This document shows positions 15,736-24,449 of a stretch of 59,782 nt of DNA, piece by piece. The first letter of the stretch is position 1, and the number at the start of each line of letters is the position of its first letter. The DNA comes from UBA1424 sp041654095 (lineage in GTDB: Bacteria; Bacillota_I; Bacilli_A; RFN20; CAG-826), in assembly GCA_041654095.1 (NCBI GenBank), contig JBAZED010000009.1:1-59782 (forward strand). The letters run 5' to 3'. The notes beneath the pieces are model-generated. The model did no database searches and was not told the origin of the DNA. It was given only the letters and a program-made list of their open reading frames with translations. The position numbers were made by a program, and so were the translations under genes.

Positions 15736-17838
15736 ATGAAATTAGTCATCGTCGAATCGCCAAAAAAGAGTGAATCCTTCAGCCGTTATCTCGGTGTGGG
15801 CTATACCATATTAGCAACCCAAGGTCACTTACGTGACTTGGCCACCTCCGGAAAAGGCGGCCTCGGCGTCGATATCGAGAACAACTTTAAGCCTAACTAT
15901 AAACTGATGCCTAAAAAGGCTGTCATTTGGGAAAAAATAAAGTCCGAAGCCAAAAAATCTGAAGAGATCTTGCTGGCGACCGACCCAGACCGCGAGGGGG
16001 AAGCCATTGCTTGGCACCTAGCTGATCTACTCAAACTCAACATCGATAAAACCAAGCGCTTGGAGTTTCATGAAATAACGCGCGATTCAATTCAAGAAGC
16101 CATAAAAAAACCGCGCATAATCGATATGAATCTCGTCAATTCGCAAGAAACGAGGCGGATTCTCGATCGCATTATCGGCTTTAAACTATCGGCCTTAATG
16201 CAGAAAAAACTCCGCTCGCCATCGGCTGGGCGCGTCCAGACCGCGACTTTAAAAATCATCTGTGACCACGAAAAAGACATTAAAAAATTCATCCCTGAAG
16301 AATACTGGGATATCGTCGCGACTGTGGAAATCTGCGGAAAACTCTATGATTTGGCACTGCAAAAAGTTGATGGGCGCAACGCGAATATCGCCAATGAAAA
16401 TATGGCGAGCGAACTCTATGCAAAGCTGGGTGACGCACTAAGACTGGACAAGATTATCAAAAAGGTCCGCAGCGTCCCGAGCAAGCCGCCCTTCAAAACA
16501 TCGACTCTCCAACAAGAAGCCTCGAACCGCTTCCATTTCTCGACGTCCAAAACGGCGTCGATTGCCCAGAGTTTATATGAAGGTATTACGGTCGGAGATG
16601 AGCACGTGGGGTTGGTCACCTATATTCGAACGGACTCAACGCGTCTGAGCGAGACCTTTATTCAAAGGGCGCGCAACTACATCACCGAGACGTTCGGGGC
16701 CGAGTATATCGGCCAGGTCAAAAAGGAAAAAGCCTCGCCGCTCGGTCAAGATGCCCACGAAGCCATCCGCCCGACATCGAACCACCGGACGCCGAATAGC
16801 GTTTCAAAGTATTTGTCTTATGACCAAATGCGCCTATACCGCCTTATTTATGATCGCGCGGTCGCCTCCTTGATGTCCGATGCGAAAGAAGAAATAACAA
16901 CCGCCATTCTCAAAAGTGGCAATCTCGAATTTAAATTAGATACGAAAAAAGTTCTCTTTGATGGTCATCGGCGCCTCTATGATGATGGTGAACCCGAAAT
17001 GGTCTGCACACCGCCCATGCAAGAGGGGACCATCTTTTCCATTATCAAAAAAGCGAAGATTCAAAAATATACGACGCCTCCAGCCCGTTATAGCGAAGCT
17101 AAGGTCGTGCAACTGATGGAGGAAGCGGGTATTGGTCGCCCTTCGACTTATGCTTCGACGATTCGCCTTTTGTTAACAAGAAAATATATCGAAGCTGCCA
17201 AAGAAGGATTAGTGGCCACGGAACAGGGAATGAAAACCGCGACCGTCGTCGCCAAGTACTTTCCGGAATTCGCCGATGTCAGCTACACCGCAAAGATGGA
17301 ATCCGACCTCGATCAAATTCAATTTGGCAAGACCAAACACCTCGAGATGCTGACCAACTTTTATGCTCCTTTCGAACTCAAGGTGAAGGAAGCGTACTCA
17401 TTGATGTATAAAGAGCCTGAGGAAAGCACGGGAGACAATTGTCCGCTTTGCGGAAGCCCACTCGTCTATAAGCAGAGCAAGCACGGTCAATTTGTCGCTT
17501 GCAGTTCCTATCCGACATGCAAGTACATCAAAAAACCGGAGAAAAAGGAACCTGAGTATACCGGCGAGAATTGCCCTGAGTGCGGGAGGCCGCTCGTCAT
17601 TCGCAAGTATGGGCGCAACAAATCATTTGTCGCTTGCAGTGGCTATCCGTCATGCAAATACGCCAAAAACGACAGTCGCGAAAAAGAGCATCAGCACGGA
17701 GAATCTGAAAACGAGGATCTCGGTCAATGTCCAAAGTGCGGTGGTCAATTGAAGGTTCGCACTTATAAGAAATCCAAATTTATCGGTTGCAGCAATTATC
17801 CCAAATGCGATTATCACGCTAAATACGATAAAAAATAA
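15736..17838 (+). CDS. topA: DNA topoisomerase I
   Basis: A 700-residue type IA topoisomerase that relaxes negative supercoils. The Toprim domain shows KLVIVESPKKSESFSRYLG and LLATDPDREGEAIAWHL. The catalytic tyrosine is in TYIRTDSTRLSE (about residue 297). SAGRVQTATLKIICDHE and GIGRPSTYASTIRLL are also family marks. Three C-terminal C4 zinc ribbons follow, each with CPxCGxxL at its start and a YPxCxY end (about residues 575-697). Length is normal. A strong hairpin terminator follows. Confidence 0.97.
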   Translation: MKLVIVESPKKSESFSRYLGVGYTILATQGHLRDLATSGKGGLGVDIENNFKPNYKLMPKKAVIWEKIKSEAKKSEEILLATDPDREGEAIAWHLADLLKLNIDKTKRLEFHEITRDSIQEAIKKPRIIDMNLVNSQETRRILDRIIGFKLSALMQKKLRSPSAGRVQTATLKIICDHEKDIKKFIPEEYWDIVATVEICGKLYDLALQKVDGRNANIANENMASELYAKLGDALRLDKIIKKVRSVPSKPPFKTSTLQQEASNRFHFSTSKTASIAQSLYEGITVGDEHVGLVTYIRTDSTRLSETFIQRARNYITETFGAEYIGQVKKEKASPLGQDAHEAIRPTSNHRTPNSVSKYLSYDQMRLYRLIYDRAVASLMSDAKEEITTAILKSGNLEFKLDTKKVLFDGHRRLYDDGEPEMVCTPPMQEGTIFSIIKKAKIQKYTTPPARYSEAKVVQLMEEAGIGRPSTYASTIRLLLTRKYIEAAKEGLVATEQGMKTATVVAKYFPEFADVSYTAKMESDLDQIQFGKTKHLEMLTNFYAPFELKVKEAYSLMYKEPEESTGDNCPLCGSPLVYKQSKHGQFVACSSYPTCKYIKKPEKKEPEYTGENCPECGRPLVIRKYGRNKSFVACSGYPSCKYAKNDSREKEHQHGESENEDLGQCPKCGGQLKVRTYKKSKFIGCSNYPKCDYHAKYDKK

Positions 17839-17843
17839 CGAGG

Positions 17844-17872
17844 GCAGATGGGTCAATCCATCTGCTTTTGTT
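17844..17872 (+). terminator. topA terminator
   Basis: GCAGATGG, a six-base loop, CCATCTGC and a TTTT run. It leaves almost no room before the trmFO -10 box. Confidence 0.85.
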
Positions 17873-17873
17873 A

Positions 17874-17879
17874 TATAAT
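17874..17879 (+). promoter_or_regulatory. trmFO -10 box, predicted leaderless
   Basis: Perfect TATAAT ending exactly 7 nt before the A of the ATG at 17886. No Shine-Dalgarno sequence and no clear -35. Confidence 0.5.
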
Positions 17880-17885
17880 AAATTC

Positions 17886-19169
17886 ATGGGCAAAATCAGA
17901 GTAATCGGGGCTGGTCTCGCCGGTGTTGAAGCCGCCTTTTATTTAGCGAAAAAAGGGCATCAAGTTCACTTGTTTGAAATGAGGCCGACGAAGATGACGC
18001 CCGCTCATCAAAGCGGTCTTTTAGCTGAACTCGTCTGCTCGAATTCACTCAAGAGCAACCGGCTTGATAATGCTTGCGGTCTTCTCAAAGAAGAGATGCG
18101 CAATATGGACTCCTTAACGATGGAAGTGGCGGCGCAAACAAGCGTGCCAAGCGGTAATGCCTTGAGTGTCGACCGCACGCAATTTGCGAAACTCATCACT
18201 GAAAAAATCCTGCAAATGCCGAATATTTTCATCCATCGCGAGGAAATTAAAAAGCTGGATGACGAGCTCACCATTTTGGCGACTGGACCATTAACTAGCG
18301 ATGATTTGATCGAAGATGTCAAAAAGTATGTTGGCGGCGATGCCCTTTCGTTTTTTGATGCCAGCGCTCCGATTATCGCGAAGGAAAGCATCAACTTTGA
18401 CATCGCCTATTTTAAATCGCGTTACGAACAAGATGATAATAGCTATGTCAATTGCCCATTTGATAAAGAGCGCTACCTGCATTTTTATGACGAACTCATC
18501 AAGGCCAAGACGATACAGCTTCATGCTTTTGAAGTGGGGTTTTTCGAAGGATGCTTGCCCATTGAAATCCTCGCATCGCGCGGTGTCGACACCATGCGGT
18601 ATGGACCGCTAAAACCCAAAGGATTAGCCCTTGATCGGAACCATCCGCCATACGCGGTCGTCCAGCTTCGGCAAGATAATCTCATCGCCTCTTTGTATAA
18701 TGTGGTCGGCTTTCAAACTAATCTCACGTATGGTGAGCAAGAGCGCGTTTTTCGAATGATTCCGGGACTTGAAAAAGCCGAGTTTGTCCGCTTTGGCCTC
18801 ATGCATCGCAATACATATCTCAACTCCCCGCGAGCACTGGCGGAGAATCTGACGATCAAGAGTAAAAACAATGTCATTGTGGCCGGCCAACTTTCGGGCG
18901 TCGAAGGCTACGTCGAAAGCGCTGCGACCGGCATTATCGCCGGCATCATCGCCCATCGCTTGCTGGTGAACAAACCCGTTCTTTTGCCACCTCCGTCGAC
19001 GATGATCGGATCTTTGCTGCGCTATATCACGAAAGCTAATCCCGAGCATTTTTCACCGATGAATGCCAACTATGGCATCTTGGAAAACGCTAACAAGCGC
19101 ACGAGAGAAAAAGATATTCAAAAGGCCTTGCTAGATATTACAGGATACTGGAGAAGCGTCAATGAATAG
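17886..19169 (+). CDS. trmFO: tRNA (uracil-5)-methyltransferase TrmFO (Gid)
   Basis: A 427-residue folate- and FAD-dependent enzyme that makes m5U54 in tRNA T-loops, used in Firmicutes instead of TrmA. The FAD fold begins IRVIGAGLAGVEAAFYLAKK. Other marks are CSNSLKSNRLDNACGLLKEE, RYGPLKPKGL, GVEGYVESAATGIIAG and SPMNANYGIL. Start 17886 fits the family and the leaderless promoter. An in-frame upstream ATG at 17868 lies before the -10 box and would not be transcribed from it. xerC overlaps by 8 bp. Confidence 0.95.
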   Translation: MGKIRVIGAGLAGVEAAFYLAKKGHQVHLFEMRPTKMTPAHQSGLLAELVCSNSLKSNRLDNACGLLKEEMRNMDSLTMEVAAQTSVPSGNALSVDRTQFAKLITEKILQMPNIFIHREEIKKLDDELTILATGPLTSDDLIEDVKKYVGGDALSFFDASAPIIAKESINFDIAYFKSRYEQDDNSYVNCPFDKERYLHFYDELIKAKTIQLHAFEVGFFEGCLPIEILASRGVDTMRYGPLKPKGLALDRNHPPYAVVQLRQDNLIASLYNVVGFQTNLTYGEQERVFRMIPGLEKAEFVRFGLMHRNTYLNSPRALAENLTIKSKNNVIVAGQLSGVEGYVESAATGIIAGIIAHRLLVNKPVLLPPPSTMIGSLLRYITKANPEHFSPMNANYGILENANKRTREKDIQKALLDITGYWRSVNE

Positions 19170-20076
19170 GCAAACTCAGGAATTCGTCGATTATCTGCGC
19201 CATGAACGGCTCTTTTCGGAGCGGACCATCGATTCGTACCGCCGCGATGTCGACAAGTTCTACGCCTATCTCCATCAGGAGGGTGTGGGAATGGATGAAG
19301 CTGATCCCAAACTGATTCGCAATTTTTTATCCGTCGAACTGCAAAATGGGATTAGCAAGCACTCTTGTTCGCGAAGGTTGGCGGCTCTTCGCCACCATTA
19401 TGAGTTTTTGAAGAATAAAAAGTATGTTGTACACAATCCTTTTTCGTTTGTGCAAACACCAAAAAAAGATATTCGTTATCCCAAGGTTTTGTACCTCGAG
19501 CAAATTGAAAAATTGCTTGAACAAAATGCTGCCCGAAAAGACTTTTTGGCTCCCCGTGATACGGCGATTTTAGAACTTCTTTATGCTTCCGGAGTCCGGG
19601 CTGATGAAATGATTAACATCAAGCTGATGGACATCGATTTTCGAACGCGGGCGATAAGGATTATCGGCAAAGGAAATAAGGAAAGAATCGTTCCATTTTC
19701 GCATAAAGCGAAAGACGCGATGGAACTCTATCGCGATTCAGCGCGTGAAAAGTTGTTGGCGAAGGACGATTTGCTTCAGGATAGCCGCTTCTTTTTCCTT
19801 AACGCCAAGGGTCGGAAATTAACGACTCGAGGCCTCGAGTACATCCTTAAGGAAATCGAAAAGAAAACCGGCCTCTATCTCGGTCTCCATCCTCACGTGC
19901 TCCGCCACTCATTTGCGACCCATCTCCTCGAAGGAGGTGCGGACTTGCGGGTTATTCAGGAGCTTCTCGGTCACGAGAGTTTGAATACGACTCAAGTTTA
20001 TACACACGTTTCGCAAGAAGCTATGAAAAACCAATACCTGTTTGCCCATCCGCGAGCTAAGAAAAAAGAGAAATGA
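19162..20076 (+). CDS. xerC: Tyrosine recombinase XerC/XerD family
   Basis: A 304-residue site-specific tyrosine recombinase, probably resolving chromosome dimers at dif. It has an N-terminal SAM-like core-binding domain (about 1-90). The catalytic residues appear in LYASGVRADEMI (Arg), GKGNKERIVP (Lys), HPHVLRHSFATHLLEGG (His, Arg), LLGHESL (His) and TTQVYTHVS (Tyr). Its position right after trmFO matches codV/xerC of Bacillus. It overlaps trmFO by 8 bp and is followed by a strong terminator. clpQ and clpY, next in Bacillus, are absent. Confidence 0.93.
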   Translation: MNRQTQEFVDYLRHERLFSERTIDSYRRDVDKFYAYLHQEGVGMDEADPKLIRNFLSVELQNGISKHSCSRRLAALRHHYEFLKNKKYVVHNPFSFVQTPKKDIRYPKVLYLEQIEKLLEQNAARKDFLAPRDTAILELLYASGVRADEMINIKLMDIDFRTRAIRIIGKGNKERIVPFSHKAKDAMELYRDSAREKLLAKDDLLQDSRFFFLNAKGRKLTTRGLEYILKEIEKKTGLYLGLHPHVLRHSFATHLLEGGADLRVIQELLGHESLNTTQVYTHVSQEAMKNQYLFAHPRAKKKEK

Positions 20077-20086
20077 TGGTTAATAT

Positions 20087-20124
20087 GGGCTATGATACTA
20101 GGTATCATGGCTCTCGTTTTCTTT
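20087..20124 (+). terminator. Terminator after xerC
   Basis: A twelve-base-pair stem (GGGCTATGATAC with GTATCATGGCTC, two wobbles), three-base loop and a T-rich tail. Confidence 0.8.
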
Positions 20125-20126
20125 CC

Positions 20127-20156
20127 TTGTCTATGCGGCGGCGCGTGTGTTATAAT
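20127..20156 (+). promoter_or_regulatory. rpsB promoter
   Basis: TTGTCT (20127-20132), 18-bp spacer, TATAAT (20151-20156). Confidence 0.6.
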
Positions 20157-20162
20157 AAATCG

Positions 20163-20283
20163 GCTCTCAAAAGAGAGACTACACACACTATGGATTCAAC
20201 GCCCTAGTCTCATCACCGCCATGGGGCACCGATGAGGGACGTTGTTGGAAGTAGTGGCGGAAGAAACAAATGGAGGTTCACTA
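20163..20283 (+). promoter_or_regulatory. rpsB 5' leader, candidate r-protein regulatory RNA
   Basis: An untranslated leader of about 120 nt. It holds CTCTC-AAAA-GAGAG (20164-20177) and a second symmetric element in which CATC and GCC pair with GGC and GATG around ATGG. A GGAGG site lies 7 bp from the ATG. S2 operons are often autoregulated through such leaders. This assignment is inferred from position and structure only. Confidence 0.4.
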
Positions 20284-21423
20284 ATGAGTGAAGAAGAGAA
20301 AGTCGTCGAAGCGACAGTTGTCGAAGCGGCGCCGCAGCAAACCGATGTGATGAAGATGGTCTTGCACGATCAGAGCCAACCGATCATCACGATGAAAAAA
20401 CTTTTAGAGGCCGGTGTTCATTTCGGACATCAGACTCGCAAATGGAATCCGAAGATGGCTCGTTTTATCTACGGAGCCCGCAACGGTATTTACATCATCG
20501 ATTTAGCCAAGAGTGCCGATGCGATCAGCACGGCCTACAAAGCCCTTTTCGAAATCGTCAGCCAAAGTGGCAAGGTTTTATTTGTCGGTACGAAAAAACA
20601 ATGTCAGGAAGCTGTTACCGAAGAAGCATTGCGCTCTGGCAGTTTCTACATCACCAACCGTTGGTTGGGCGGTACCTTGACAAACTTCAAGACCATCGAA
20701 AGCCGCATTCGCTATCTCAAGCAACTCGAAGCTAAAGAAGCCGACGGTGTTTTCGAACGCTTACCCAAGAAAGAAGTCGCTCTTTTGAGAAAAGAGAAAG
20801 ATAAACTCACTTTTAACTTAGCCGGCATTAAAGAAATGCGCCGCTTGCCGCAGGCCGTCATCGTCGTCGACCCCGAAGTCGAGCGCAACGCCGTCCACGA
20901 AGCTCGCAAATTAAGAATTCCGGTGTTTGGTATCGTCGATACAAATTCGGATCCCGACAACCTCGATTATCCGATTCCCGCCAACGATGATGCCGTCCGT
21001 TCCGTCCGCTTAATCGTCAGCGTTCTCGCCGATGCCGTCGTCGAAGCCAAGGGTGGCATTCCGGTTGTCGCTTACACGAAAGACGAGGGCGAAGAAGTGA
21101 CGATGAAAGATGCCATTCGCCAAGCCGATAAAGAAAACGCTGAACGCTTAGCCGCCATCCGCGCCGCCCGCAAAGAACGGCAGGAGAGATTTGATCGGTA
21201 TCAAGCGATGAGGGCGACCAAACGCGAGGAATATACTGCTAATCGCGATAAACCGGCTCCGGCTTCTAAAGAAGAGCCTGTCGAAAAACCCGAACCCATT
21301 CCTGAAGTGGTTGAAGAAATAAAAGCTGATGAGCCAGCTCTTACCCCCATTAAAAAGGCAGTAAAAAAAGTGGCTCCGAAAGCCAAACCCGAAGAAGATG
21401 CCCCCGTTAAGGAGGAGAAATAA
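20284..21423 (+). CDS. rpsB: 30S ribosomal protein S2, extended
   Basis: A 379-residue S2 of the 30S subunit. The conserved core begins at about residue 36 (ITMKKLLEAGVHFGHQTRKW) and shows NGIYIIDLAKS, NRWLGGTLTNFKTIESRI and FGIVDTNSDPDNLDYPIPAN. It is much longer than the usual 230-260 residues. There is an acidic 35-residue N-terminal extension and a tail of about 110 residues rich in Glu, Lys, Pro and Ala. The start is set by TGGAGG 7 bp upstream; an in-frame upstream TTG has no such site. tsf overlaps by one base (TAATG). Confidence 0.95.
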   Translation: MSEEEKVVEATVVEAAPQQTDVMKMVLHDQSQPIITMKKLLEAGVHFGHQTRKWNPKMARFIYGARNGIYIIDLAKSADAISTAYKALFEIVSQSGKVLFVGTKKQCQEAVTEEALRSGSFYITNRWLGGTLTNFKTIESRIRYLKQLEAKEADGVFERLPKKEVALLRKEKDKLTFNLAGIKEMRRLPQAVIVVDPEVERNAVHEARKLRIPVFGIVDTNSDPDNLDYPIPANDDAVRSVRLIVSVLADAVVEAKGGIPVVAYTKDEGEEVTMKDAIRQADKENAERLAAIRAARKERQERFDRYQAMRATKREEYTANRDKPAPASKEEPVEKPEPIPEVVEEIKADEPALTPIKKAVKKVAPKAKPEEDAPVKEEK

Positions 21424-22301
21424 TGGCCTCAAACAATCTCATTGAATTGATCAAATTACTTCGTGAACGCACTGGTGCGGGCATGATGGATTGTAAAAAG
21501 GCCCTTGAAGAAAATGCCCTTGATGTCGAAAAAGCCATCGATTGGCTCCGCGAGAAAGGCATTGCCAAAGCCGCCAAAAAAGCTGGGCGCATCGCCGCTG
21601 AAGGCTTGACGAGAGTCCGCATTTGCGAAGGCTGTGGCAAAGGAGTTGTGATCGAAGTCAATTGCGAAACCGACTTTGTCGCTCGCGGTGATAAATTCAT
21701 CGATCTCGTCGATAATATCGCGCAGGAAACTCTGCACAATGAACCGGCCGATCTTGAAAAGGCTTTGCTCGTGGTCGACAATCTCTTAACTGATACCCGC
21801 GTGGCCCTCGGTGAAAAAATCGATTATCGCCGCTTTGAAATCGTCAAGGCTTCCAGAGGTCAAGGCTTGTCTTCCTACATTCACATGCAGGGCAAGATCT
21901 CGGTTCTCGTCTTGCTCGATAAAGCTGACGAGGAACTCGGCAAGGGCTTAGCGATGCACATCGCCGCCAACAACCCGAGCTACATCGTCAGAGAAGACAT
22001 TCCCGCCGATGTCATCGAACATGAGAAGAGCATCGCTCGCGAACTTGCAAAGTCCGATGAGAAACTCGCCTGTAAACCAGCAGCCATCCTCGATGGCATC
22101 ATCCTCGGTAAAGTCAATAAATTGCTGAGCGAATCGACATTGTCTGAACAAGCTTACTTGCTCGATGATGAGAAGAAGGTTGGCGAAGTGCTTAAATCGA
22201 AGAACAACAAAGTCTTGAAATTCGTTCGCTTCCAAGTTGGAGAAGGCATTGAAAAACGATGCTGCGACTTCGCTGAAGAAGTGATGAGTCAAGTGAAATA
22301 A
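21423..22301 (+). CDS. tsf: Elongation factor Ts
   Basis: A 292-residue nucleotide exchange factor for EF-Tu. The N-terminal domain reads LLRERTGAGMMDCKKALEEN, and the core has EVNCETDFVARGDKFIDLV and AMHIAANNPSYIVREDIP. A second CxxC precedes the core (CEGCGKG), giving three nearby cysteines. AAGGAGGAG overlaps the end of rpsB, so the two are coupled. A terminator hairpin separates it from pyrH. Confidence 0.96.
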   Translation: MASNNLIELIKLLRERTGAGMMDCKKALEENALDVEKAIDWLREKGIAKAAKKAGRIAAEGLTRVRICEGCGKGVVIEVNCETDFVARGDKFIDLVDNIAQETLHNEPADLEKALLVVDNLLTDTRVALGEKIDYRRFEIVKASRGQGLSSYIHMQGKISVLVLLDKADEELGKGLAMHIAANNPSYIVREDIPADVIEHEKSIARELAKSDEKLACKPAAILDGIILGKVNKLLSESTLSEQAYLLDDEKKVGEVLKSKNNKVLKFVRFQVGEGIEKRCCDFAEEVMSQVK

Positions 22302-22323
22302 ACACTCTTTAAGAGTGTTTTTT
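22300..22323 (+). terminator. Terminator or attenuator between tsf and pyrH
   Basis: AACACTC and GAGTGTT form a stem with a short T/A loop, followed by six Ts. The pyrH ribosome binding site begins 5 bp later, so partial readthrough is likely needed. Confidence 0.75.
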
Positions 22324-22337
22324 CTTAAGGAGATCAT

Positions 22338-23057
22338 ATGATAAACTACAAACGCATCCTCCTAAAACTATCGGGAGAAGCCCTGTCGGATAACCGCCAG
22401 AAATTGATCCTTGACGCCAAGCATTTGGATATTGTCGCCACGGCCATCAAATCGATGCACGAACAAGGTGTTCAAATCGCGATCGTCATCGGAGCCGGCA
22501 ACATCTGGCGCGGAAAGCTGGCCGAGCAAATCGGCATCGAGAGAAGCACGGCCGATTACATGGGCATGCTCGGCACGATCATCAACGCCTTAGCCCTCCA
22601 AAGCGCGATTGAAAAAACGAATCTTGAATGCCGCGTGATGTCGGCCATCGAGGTCAAGGCCGTCAGTGAACCATACATTAAAAAACGAGCCATTTCGCAT
22701 ATGGAAAAAGGCCGGATCGTCATCTTTGCCGGCGGCACCGGAAATCCTTTCTTTACGACCGATACGACCGCCACTTTGCGAGCTATCGAAATTGAAGCCG
22801 ACGCCATTCTAATGGCAAAAAACGGTGTCGATGGCGTCTATGACGATGATCCGCGAACGAATAAAGACGCTCATTTCATCCCGGAAATCACCTTTGGAGA
22901 ACTCCTATCCAGAAACTTGCAAGTCATGGACCAGACGGCTGTTTCCATGATACAATATCAAAACATTATCATTCATGTTTTTAATATGAATGACACTTCC
23001 AATTTCCTCCGCGTTTTAAACGGCGAAAAAATCGGGACGATCGTCAAGAAAGGATAA
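22338..23057 (+). CDS. pyrH: UMP kinase
   Basis: A 239-residue UMP kinase making UDP from UMP with ATP. Marks: YKRILLKLSGEALSDN, IVIGAGNIWRGKLAE, TADYMGMLGTIINALALQSA, FAGGTGNPFFTTDTTA and AKNGVDGVYDDDPRTNKDA. Length is typical. AAGGAGAT precedes the ATG. frr follows after 5 bp. The order rpsB-tsf-pyrH-frr-uppS-cdsA is conserved in most bacteria. Confidence 0.97.
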   Translation: MINYKRILLKLSGEALSDNRQKLILDAKHLDIVATAIKSMHEQGVQIAIVIGAGNIWRGKLAEQIGIERSTADYMGMLGTIINALALQSAIEKTNLECRVMSAIEVKAVSEPYIKKRAISHMEKGRIVIFAGGTGNPFFTTDTTATLRAIEIEADAILMAKNGVDGVYDDDPRTNKDAHFIPEITFGELLSRNLQVMDQTAVSMIQYQNIIIHVFNMNDTSNFLRVLNGEKIGTIVKKG

Positions 23058-23062
23058 ACAGC

Positions 23063-23608
23063 ATGGATGAACTTGCCCTAGAAGCCCTCGATAAGATGGA
23101 GAAGACCATTCAAGTCTTCAAAGCGAACCTCAACACTTTGCGGACCGGGCGGGCCAACGCTGCTCTCTTAGATCGTATTGAAGTCGAATACTACGGCGAT
23201 AAAATCCTCGTCGGGCAAATCGCTTCGATCACGATTCCCGAACCGCGTCAGCTGCTCGTCAAACCGTACGATCGCGGCGATCTTCGCGCCATCGTCTCGG
23301 CGATCAACGCCAGCGACCTGAGTATCAATCCGATTGTCGACAGCGATCAAATCCGCTTGATTATTCCAGCCTTGACGGAGGAGACGAGACGCGATTTGGC
23401 GAAGCGGGCCAAAGTCTATTCCGAAGAATCGAAAGTCGCCGTTCGCAACATCCGCCGCGAATATGTCGACTTCGTCAAAAGCTCCGATGATTACAGCGAT
23501 GATTTAAAAAAGCGCATCGAAGCCGAGGTACAAAAAGTGACGGATGAATCGAACAAAAAAATCGATGAAGTCCTCGCGAGTAAAGAAAAAGAAATCATGT
23601 CGATATAA
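23063..23608 (+). CDS. frr: Ribosome recycling factor
   Basis: A 181-residue factor that splits post-termination ribosomes with EF-G. It shows LNTLRTGRANAALLDRIEVE, YGDKILVGQIASITIPEPR, LIIPALTEETRRDLAKRAK and the C-terminal helix region with SDDLKKRIEAEVQKVTDE. Length is typical. It is translationally close to pyrH and ends at a terminator. Confidence 0.97.
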   Translation: MDELALEALDKMEKTIQVFKANLNTLRTGRANAALLDRIEVEYYGDKILVGQIASITIPEPRQLLVKPYDRGDLRAIVSAINASDLSINPIVDSDQIRLIIPALTEETRRDLAKRAKVYSEESKVAVRNIRREYVDFVKSSDDYSDDLKKRIEAEVQKVTDESNKKIDEVLASKEKEIMSI

Positions 23609-23634
23609 GGGCGGGCAATCCGCTCTTTCTTTTT
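23609..23634 (+). terminator. Terminator after frr
   Basis: GGGCGG, a five-base loop, CCGCTC (one G-T pair) and a T-rich tail. Confidence 0.75.
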
Positions 23635-23684
23635 AATTAAAAAGATTTTGGCGATTGATTCTTTTATAGTGCGCCTGCCCATTG

Positions 23685-23690
23685 TATACT
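23685..23690 (+). promoter_or_regulatory. uppS -10 box, predicted leaderless
   Basis: TATACT ends exactly 7 nt before the A of the ATG at 23697. No Shine-Dalgarno sequence; the -35 is weak (TTTTAT at 17 bp). Confidence 0.5.
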
Positions 23691-23696
23691 AATTGT

Positions 23697-24449
23697 ATGG
23701 TTTCGCTTGCTAATAAAGATAATCGCTCAGCCTTCAAACTGCAAAAACCCATCTCTCATATCGCCTTTATCATGGATGGGAACGGCCGTTGGGCTAAGGC
23801 CCGCGGTTTGCCGCGCCACCTCGGGCATAAAGAGGCTTGCGAACGGATCATCGACGTCATCAATAACTGCATGGAATTCGAGATCAAAGTCATCTCCCTC
23901 TATGCTTTTTCGACTGAAAACTGGAAGCGCCCTAAGGCGGAGATCAACCACCTCTTCAATTATCTCGACCTATTTTTCAAGCGCGAGCTCCCCACCCTGA
24001 TCAGCGATGGGATAAAAGTCGCCATCTCCGGCGACGTCAGCCCCTTGCCCGAAAAGACGCAGAAGACCATCGCCGCGGCCCTCGAAGCGACGGCTCGCTG
24101 CTCGAAGCATGTGCTGAATATCTGCCTTAATTACGGAAGCCAGCAAGAAATTGTTCGCGCCGTCAAACAGATCAGCCAAAAAGTCAAAGATGCCCAGATG
24201 GACATCGAAAGCATTGACGAAGCCGTGATTAACCGCCATTTGTACACCTCCGAACTTCCGCCCGTCGATCTGCTGATTAGGACGAGCGGCGAATACCGTC
24301 TGTCCAATTTTTTGCTTTGGCAAAACGCCTATGCCGAATTTGTCTTTCCGAAAGTCCATTGGCCGGACTTTGACCGCGAGCAACTAATCGCTTGTCTACA
24401 AGAATACGAAAAGCGCAATCGCCGTTTCGGGGGACTGAAAAATGAATAA
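23697..24449 (+). CDS. uppS: Isoprenyl transferase (undecaprenyl pyrophosphate synthase)
   Basis: A 250-residue cis-prenyltransferase that builds the lipid carrier for wall polymers. It shows HIAFIMDGNGRWAKARGLPR with the catalytic Asp, HKEACERIIDVINNC, LYAFSTENWKRPKAEI and the C-terminal LLIRTSGEYRLSNFLLWQNA. Start 23697 agrees with the leaderless promoter; an upstream in-frame TTG lies before the -10 box. cdsA overlaps by 8 bp. Its presence, with dxr, suggests the organism makes its own isoprenoids and probably a wall or glycopolymer. Confidence 0.95.
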   Translation: MVSLANKDNRSAFKLQKPISHIAFIMDGNGRWAKARGLPRHLGHKEACERIIDVINNCMEFEIKVISLYAFSTENWKRPKAEINHLFNYLDLFFKRELPTLISDGIKVAISGDVSPLPEKTQKTIAAALEATARCSKHVLNICLNYGSQQEIVRAVKQISQKVKDAQMDIESIDEAVINRHLYTSELPPVDLLIRTSGEYRLSNFLLWQNAYAEFVFPKVHWPDFDREQLIACLQEYEKRNRRFGGLKNE

